From Pseudomonas sp. Ant30-3 (GTDB lineage Bacteria > Pseudomonadota > Gammaproteobacteria > Pseudomonadales > Pseudomonadaceae): 64,000 nucleotides of DNA. This document shows positions 60,480 to 64,000 of the stretch, piece after piece (positions within the stretch are counted from its first letter, which is position 1; each line of letters opens with the position of its first letter). The notes beneath the pieces were generated by a model that saw only the letters and a program-made list of their open reading frames with translations, had not been told where the DNA came from and ran no database searches. The stretch lies in NCBI RefSeq assembly GCF_000690905.1, contig NZ_JMCL01000019.1, positions 1 through 64,000 of the forward strand, in the 5' to 3' direction. The position numbers were made by a program, and so were the translations under genes.

Positions 60480-62999
60480 TCAGGATTTTCTCGGCTTCGC
60501 CCGCGCAGTCGCCTCCGCCACCAGCGGATCATCCGGCCAATAATGTTTCGGATACCGTCCCTTCAAATCCTTCTTTACCTCGGCGTAAGTGCTGCGCCAG
60601 AAGTTCGCTAAATCCTGCGTGACCTGCACCGGCCGACGCGCAGGCGAGAGCAGATGCAGCTTCACCACTTGGCGGCCACCGGCAATCCGTGGCGTCTCGG
60701 CCAGGCCAAACAACTCTTGCAAGCGCACCGCGAGAATCGGCGGCTGTTCACTGTAATCCAGCCGGATCGAGGAACCTGACGGCACGTTCAAATGCTGCGG
60801 CGCCAGCTCGTCCAGCCGCTGCGGTAGCGGCCAGGGCAGTAGATTACGGACGATGCTCGACAGGTCGAGATTGCCGAAGTGACTGAGCCGCGAGACTTTG
60901 CCCAGATAGGGCATCAGCCAGTGCTCAAGGCTTTTCAGGAGAAAAGCGTCACTGACATCTGGCCATTCACTTTCGCCTTTGCTGGCAAGGTCCAACTGGC
61001 GCAGCAAGGCGACTCGCGCCTGCCACTGACGCAGCTCCGGCGTCCACGGCAATAATTCCAGACCTTTACGGCGTACCAGATTAACCAGTGCCTGACTGCG
61101 CGCACTTTCGTCGAGCCCGGTCAGTGGCTCGCGGCTGAGGATCAATTCCCCAACCTTGCGCTGGCGCTCGGCGCGCAGCACGCCTTCGCGCTCGTCCCAG
61201 TCCAGTTGATCGATCACTCGCACCTGCTCGGCCAGTACGGAATCGAACAGTGCCGGATCGAAGTCCGCCGCCAGGTAAATTCGTTCCTCACGCTGGCCCT
61301 GACGACTGCCAAGATCGGCGATCACCAGCCACGCTTGCTTCATCAAACTGTCGGCTTCAGCGAACAACGCCGCACGCCCGTTGGCTAGCCGATATTCCGC
61401 GCCGCCCGCGCGCCGTTGCTGGGCGACACGATCCGGATAAGCCAAGGCCAGCAACGCGCCGAGCCAGCGCGGATGATCAGGATCGCTGACGGGCTCGGTC
61501 GCTTTGCCGCGCAGATAACCGCGATACTGCCGCGCCAGTTGCCGGGCTCGCTGTACGCCACCCTGGGTACCGCGCGCGGCACGTTCCTCGCCGGACAACA
61601 GCACCAGGCGGCTGTGCAGATCCGCGCCGGCGCCGCGCAAAATATCGCGCTCGCCCAGCAGTGCAGCGACGTCGCAGGCCATTTGCGCCAGACCCAGCGC
61701 TTGCCCACGCAACAGCAGATGGGCAATACGCGGGTGCGCCGGCAGTTCAGCCATCGCCTGGCCGTGACGGGTCAGCGCATCACCGTCGAGCGCGCCGAGT
61801 CGATCCAGCAAGTCCTGCGCCTGCGCATACGCCGCCGTCGGCGGAATATCCAGCCACACCAATTGCCCTGGCGTCACGCCCCAGCGACCCAATTGCAGAG
61901 CGAGACCGGCCAGGTCCGCCGAGAGGATTTCCGCGCTCGCGTACGCCGCCAGTTGTTCGTGCTGGTCCTGCGACCACAGGCGATAACACACGCCTGGCTC
62001 CAACCGCCCTGCCCGACCGGCGCGTTGCGTGGCGCTGGCCTTGGAGATGCGTTGGGTATCGAGGCGGGTCATGCCGCTGCCCGGGTCGAAACGCGGCACC
62101 CGAGCCAGCCCGGCATCAATCACCACGCGCACGCCATTGATGGTCAGGCTGGTCTCGGCGATGTTGGTCGCCAGCACCACTTTGCGCTTGCCGACGGGGG
62201 CGGGATCGATGGCGGCGCGTTGCGCGGCGAGATCCAGCTCACCGTGCAATGGGCACAACAAAACTTGTGTGCCGTCGCCCAACGCCTCAGCGACTTGCTG
62301 ATGCACGCGGCGGATTTCCGCTTGCCCGGGCAGAAATACCAGCAGGCTGCCGGTTTCATCATTCAACGCGTCGAGAATGGTTTGAACCACGCGCGGCTCG
62401 ATGAATTCACCGGGCTGAAACGGCCGGCCCCAGCGCATCTCGACCGGGTACATGCGCCCTTCGCTGCGCAGGATCGGCGCGTCATCCAGCAGCCCGGCGA
62501 GGCGTTCGCCTTCCAGCGTGGCCGACATCAACAGGATCTTCAGCGGCTGATCTTCGCGGAACAACTCGCGGCCGTTCAGGCTTAGCGCCAATGCCAGGTC
62601 CGCGTCGAGACTGCGTTCGTGGAACTCGTCAAAGATCAGCAGGCCCACGCCCTCCAGCGCCGGATCATCCTGCAGGCGCCGGGTGAGAATACCTTCGGTG
62701 ACCACTTCGATCCGCGTGTTGGGGCCAACCTTGCTGTCCAGGCGAATGCGGTAGCCGACCGTTTCACCGACCTTTTCACCCAGTTCACTGGCCAATCGCT
62801 CCGCCGCCGCCCGTGCCGCCAACCGCCGCGGCTCCAGCATCAGAATGGTCTGCCCGGCGAGCCAGGGCTCATTCAGCAAGGCTAATGGAACACGGGTGGT
62901 TTTACCGGCACCGGGCGGCGCTTCAAGCACTGCTTCATGGCGAATTGCCAAGGCGTCACGCAGGGCGGGTAAAACATCATCGATTGGCAACGAATTCAT
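60480..62999 (-). CDS. hrpB: ATP-dependent helicase HrpB
   Basis: This 839-residue DExH-box helicase has motif I APPGAGKTTRVP (about residues 27-38), LEPRRLAARAAAERLA, DEFHERSLDADLAL (motif II), SATLEGERLA, a second RecA domain with TNIAETSLTI and QRAGRAGRLEPGVCYRLW, then the HA2-type and HrpB C-terminal domains ending WRSTYAEVKKDLKGRYPKHYWPDDP. It is thought to act in mRNA processing. The ATG at 62999 has GGAG upstream; a longer in-frame extension to 63170 crosses the divergent promoter and is rejected. Confidence 0.94.
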   Translation of the reverse strand: MNSLPIDDVLPALRDALAIRHEAVLEAPPGAGKTTRVPLALLNEPWLAGQTILMLEPRRLAARAAAERLASELGEKVGETVGYRIRLDSKVGPNTRIEVVTEGILTRRLQDDPALEGVGLLIFDEFHERSLDADLALALSLNGRELFREDQPLKILLMSATLEGERLAGLLDDAPILRSEGRMYPVEMRWGRPFQPGEFIEPRVVQTILDALNDETGSLLVFLPGQAEIRRVHQQVAEALGDGTQVLLCPLHGELDLAAQRAAIDPAPVGKRKVVLATNIAETSLTINGVRVVIDAGLARVPRFDPGSGMTRLDTQRISKASATQRAGRAGRLEPGVCYRLWSQDQHEQLAAYASAEILSADLAGLALQLGRWGVTPGQLVWLDIPPTAAYAQAQDLLDRLGALDGDALTRHGQAMAELPAHPRIAHLLLRGQALGLAQMACDVAALLGERDILRGAGADLHSRLVLLSGEERAARGTQGGVQRARQLARQYRGYLRGKATEPVSDPDHPRWLGALLALAYPDRVAQQRRAGGAEYRLANGRAALFAEADSLMKQAWLVIADLGSRQGQREERIYLAADFDPALFDSVLAEQVRVIDQLDWDEREGVLRAERQRKVGELILSREPLTGLDESARSQALVNLVRRKGLELLPWTPELRQWQARVALLRQLDLASKGESEWPDVSDAFLLKSLEHWLMPYLGKVSRLSHFGNLDLSSIVRNLLPWPLPQRLDELAPQHLNVPSGSSIRLDYSEQPPILAVRLQELFGLAETPRIAGGRQVVKLHLLSPARRPVQVTQDLANFWRSTYAEVKKDLKGRYPKHYWPDDPLVAEATARAKPRKS

Positions 63000-63108
63000 A
63001 CTGGCTCCAAAGCAGAGCGGCGAGTATAACGGCGAACTGCACGGCGTTCGTCGCGGTCCTAATTCATATCGACGACGCTTCGTTTCAAGACTACTCAGGA
63101 GATTTCCC

Positions 63109-63528
63109 ATGCGTGTTCCCTTTCGTTTGATCGGCGGTGTGTTGGTCGCGACGTTACTGACCCAGATCACTGCGTGTGGCTCGATTTTCTACCCGGACCG
63201 CCGGGGCCAGATCGATGGCAAGATTGACCCCGCGATAGCCGTTCTCGACGCCGTGGGCCTGCTGTTCTACGTCGTTCCGGGCCTGATTGCGTTTGCCGTG
63301 GACTTCGCCACCGGCGCGATTTATTACGCCCCGGGCGAGACCGCACAAGTGGCTCCGGAAAAACTTCAGGAAGCCATCGGCGCCGACGGCAAGGTCGATA
63401 ATCACAGATTGCAGACCATTCTCGAAACCGAGCTGGGTCGCAGCTTCCCGCTGGACGATCCACGCCTGATCCAGCATAAAGGCAGCGCTCAGCAACTGGC
63501 CATGTTCGGTCTACGCCCTGCCGCGTGA
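63109..63528 (+). CDS. YceK/YidQ-like lipoprotein
   Basis: A 139-residue protein with a lipoprotein signal: MRVPFRLIGGVLVATLLTQITAC, lipobox ITAC with the lipidated cysteine at residue 23. It is followed by GSIFYPDRRGQIDGKIDPAIAVLDAVGLLFYVVPGLIAFAVDFATGAIYYAPG, the pattern of the YceK-type family. A membrane-anchored periplasmic protein of unknown role. AGGAG sits at good spacing before the ATG. Homologues are sometimes mislabelled as polyribonucleotide nucleotidyltransferase, which the sequence does not support. Confidence 0.8.
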   Translation: MRVPFRLIGGVLVATLLTQITACGSIFYPDRRGQIDGKIDPAIAVLDAVGLLFYVVPGLIAFAVDFATGAIYYAPGETAQVAPEKLQEAIGADGKVDNHRLQTILETELGRSFPLDDPRLIQHKGSAQQLAMFGLRPAA

Positions 63529-63555
63529 GCCTGACTTAAAGGAACCGCCGCGCCG

Positions 63556-64000
63556 ATGATTTCCAGCGCCGAACACGCCCGTCTGCTGAGGCTTGCTACC
63601 CGCGCCTCTGTCGCGGTGGCGTGCACGTTGATCGTCGCCAAAGCCATCGCCTGGTGGCTGAGCGGTTCGGTCAGCATGCTTGCCGGCTTGACCGATTCGG
63701 CGCTCGACGGCGTCACGTCGCTGCTCAATCTGCTGGCCGTACATTACGCTTTGCGGCCGGCCGATGACGATCATCGCTACGGGCACGGCAAGGCAGAATC
63801 GCTGGCGGGCATGGCGCAGGCGTTATTTATCGGCGGCAGTGCGGTGCTGATTGCACTGCAGGCGTTTGATCGGTTGCAGCACCCGGAACCAGTCGGCGCG
63901 CCGTGGCTCAGCATTGGCGTGATTGTGTTTTCGCTGGCGCTGACCCTGGTGCTGCTGATGTTGCAGCATCGGGTAGTCAAGGCCACGGGATCAAACGCTG
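63556..64000 (+). CDS. fieF: Cation diffusion facilitator (FieF-like), 5' part only
   Basis: The first 148 codons of a cation-efflux transporter, cut by the window end. It reads MISSAEHARLLRLATRASVAV, then TM1 and TM2 with the metal-site pattern LTDSALDG (D47-x3-D51), YALRPADDDHRYGHGKAESLAGMAQALFIGGSAV (loop 2-3 and TM3) and TM4. FieF proteins exchange Zn, Fe or Cd for protons. AAAGGAA lies about 11 bases before the ATG. It starts 27 bases after the lipoprotein stop, so the two may be cotranscribed. Confidence 0.87.
   Translation, partial: MISSAEHARLLRLATRASVAVACTLIVAKAIAWWLSGSVSMLAGLTDSALDGVTSLLNLLAVHYALRPADDDHRYGHGKAESLAGMAQALFIGGSAVLIALQAFDRLQHPEPVGAPWLSIGVIVFSLALTLVLLMLQHRVVKATGSNA

Noticed and set aside
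63000..63170. N-terminal extension of HrpB
   Set aside because: It would run through the start of the divergent lipoprotein gene and has no helicase similarity; ATG 62999 has a proper ribosome site.

Overview
The window is chromosomal DNA of a fluorescent pseudomonad, most likely the Pseudomonas fluorescens group. The basis is high GC, the gene order glyA / cobW-ybdD-cstA / mapZ / radA / mscL / fpr (as in the P. aeruginosa PA4602-PA4615 neighbourhood, from memory), and many REP-type palindromes of the GCGAGCAGGCTCGCTCCCAC kind between genes. There are no rRNA or tRNA genes, no CRISPR array and no intact insertion sequence.

Layout. 1-12 kb is mostly conserved core: glyA, a C4-dicarboxylate/glutamate-type symporter with two tandem GntR/FCD regulators, the cstA/btsT-ybdD-cobW operon, the c-di-GMP adaptor mapZ, radA, mscL and a ferredoxin-NADP reductase. 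12-17 kb holds a LuxR solo with an intact acyl-homoserine-lactone pocket, rlmG, and a cyanide-insensitive bd-type oxidase operon (cioA-cioB-small DUF2474 subunit) with a perfect ANR/FNR box upstream. 17-26 kb holds an MFS exporter, a PaoABC-like molybdenum aldehyde oxidoreductase, a DJ-1-like protein lacking the catalytic cysteine, a purine permease and trmA. 26-32.5 kb is a shikimate/dehydroshikimate catabolic island: a LysR gene, an aroE-type dehydrogenase preceded by what looks like a 16-codon remnant of aroQ, a TetR regulator, the fused dehydroshikimate dehydratase quiC1, and an MFS importer. A shared operator-like motif lies in front of both arms. 32.5-38 kb holds housekeeping and transport genes and a REP cluster.

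38.3-49.9 kb is the accessory region. It contains a protein made of five zinc-ribbon repeats with an exact 61-residue period, then vgrG, a DUF2169 adaptor, a 1639-aa PAAR/RHS effector with its AT-rich immunity gene, a displaced RHS tip carrying an ADP-ribosyltransferase-like toxin with its own immunity gene, and a third decayed RHS fragment. It reads as a type VI secretion cargo locus that has swapped toxin tips at least twice. No structural tss genes are present, so secretion would depend on an apparatus encoded elsewhere.

50-64 kb returns to core: a histone-deacetylase-like hydrolase, a flavoprotein, rhlE, an EamA exporter divergent from an Lrp/AsnC regulator with a long spaced inverted repeat between them, an exonuclease and NYN nuclease pair, DUF2076, a YciC-like membrane protein, an EEP-family phosphohydrolase, hrpB, a lipoprotein, and the 5' part of a cation-efflux gene cut by the window edge. 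All functional calls come from reading the sequence; no database search was run.
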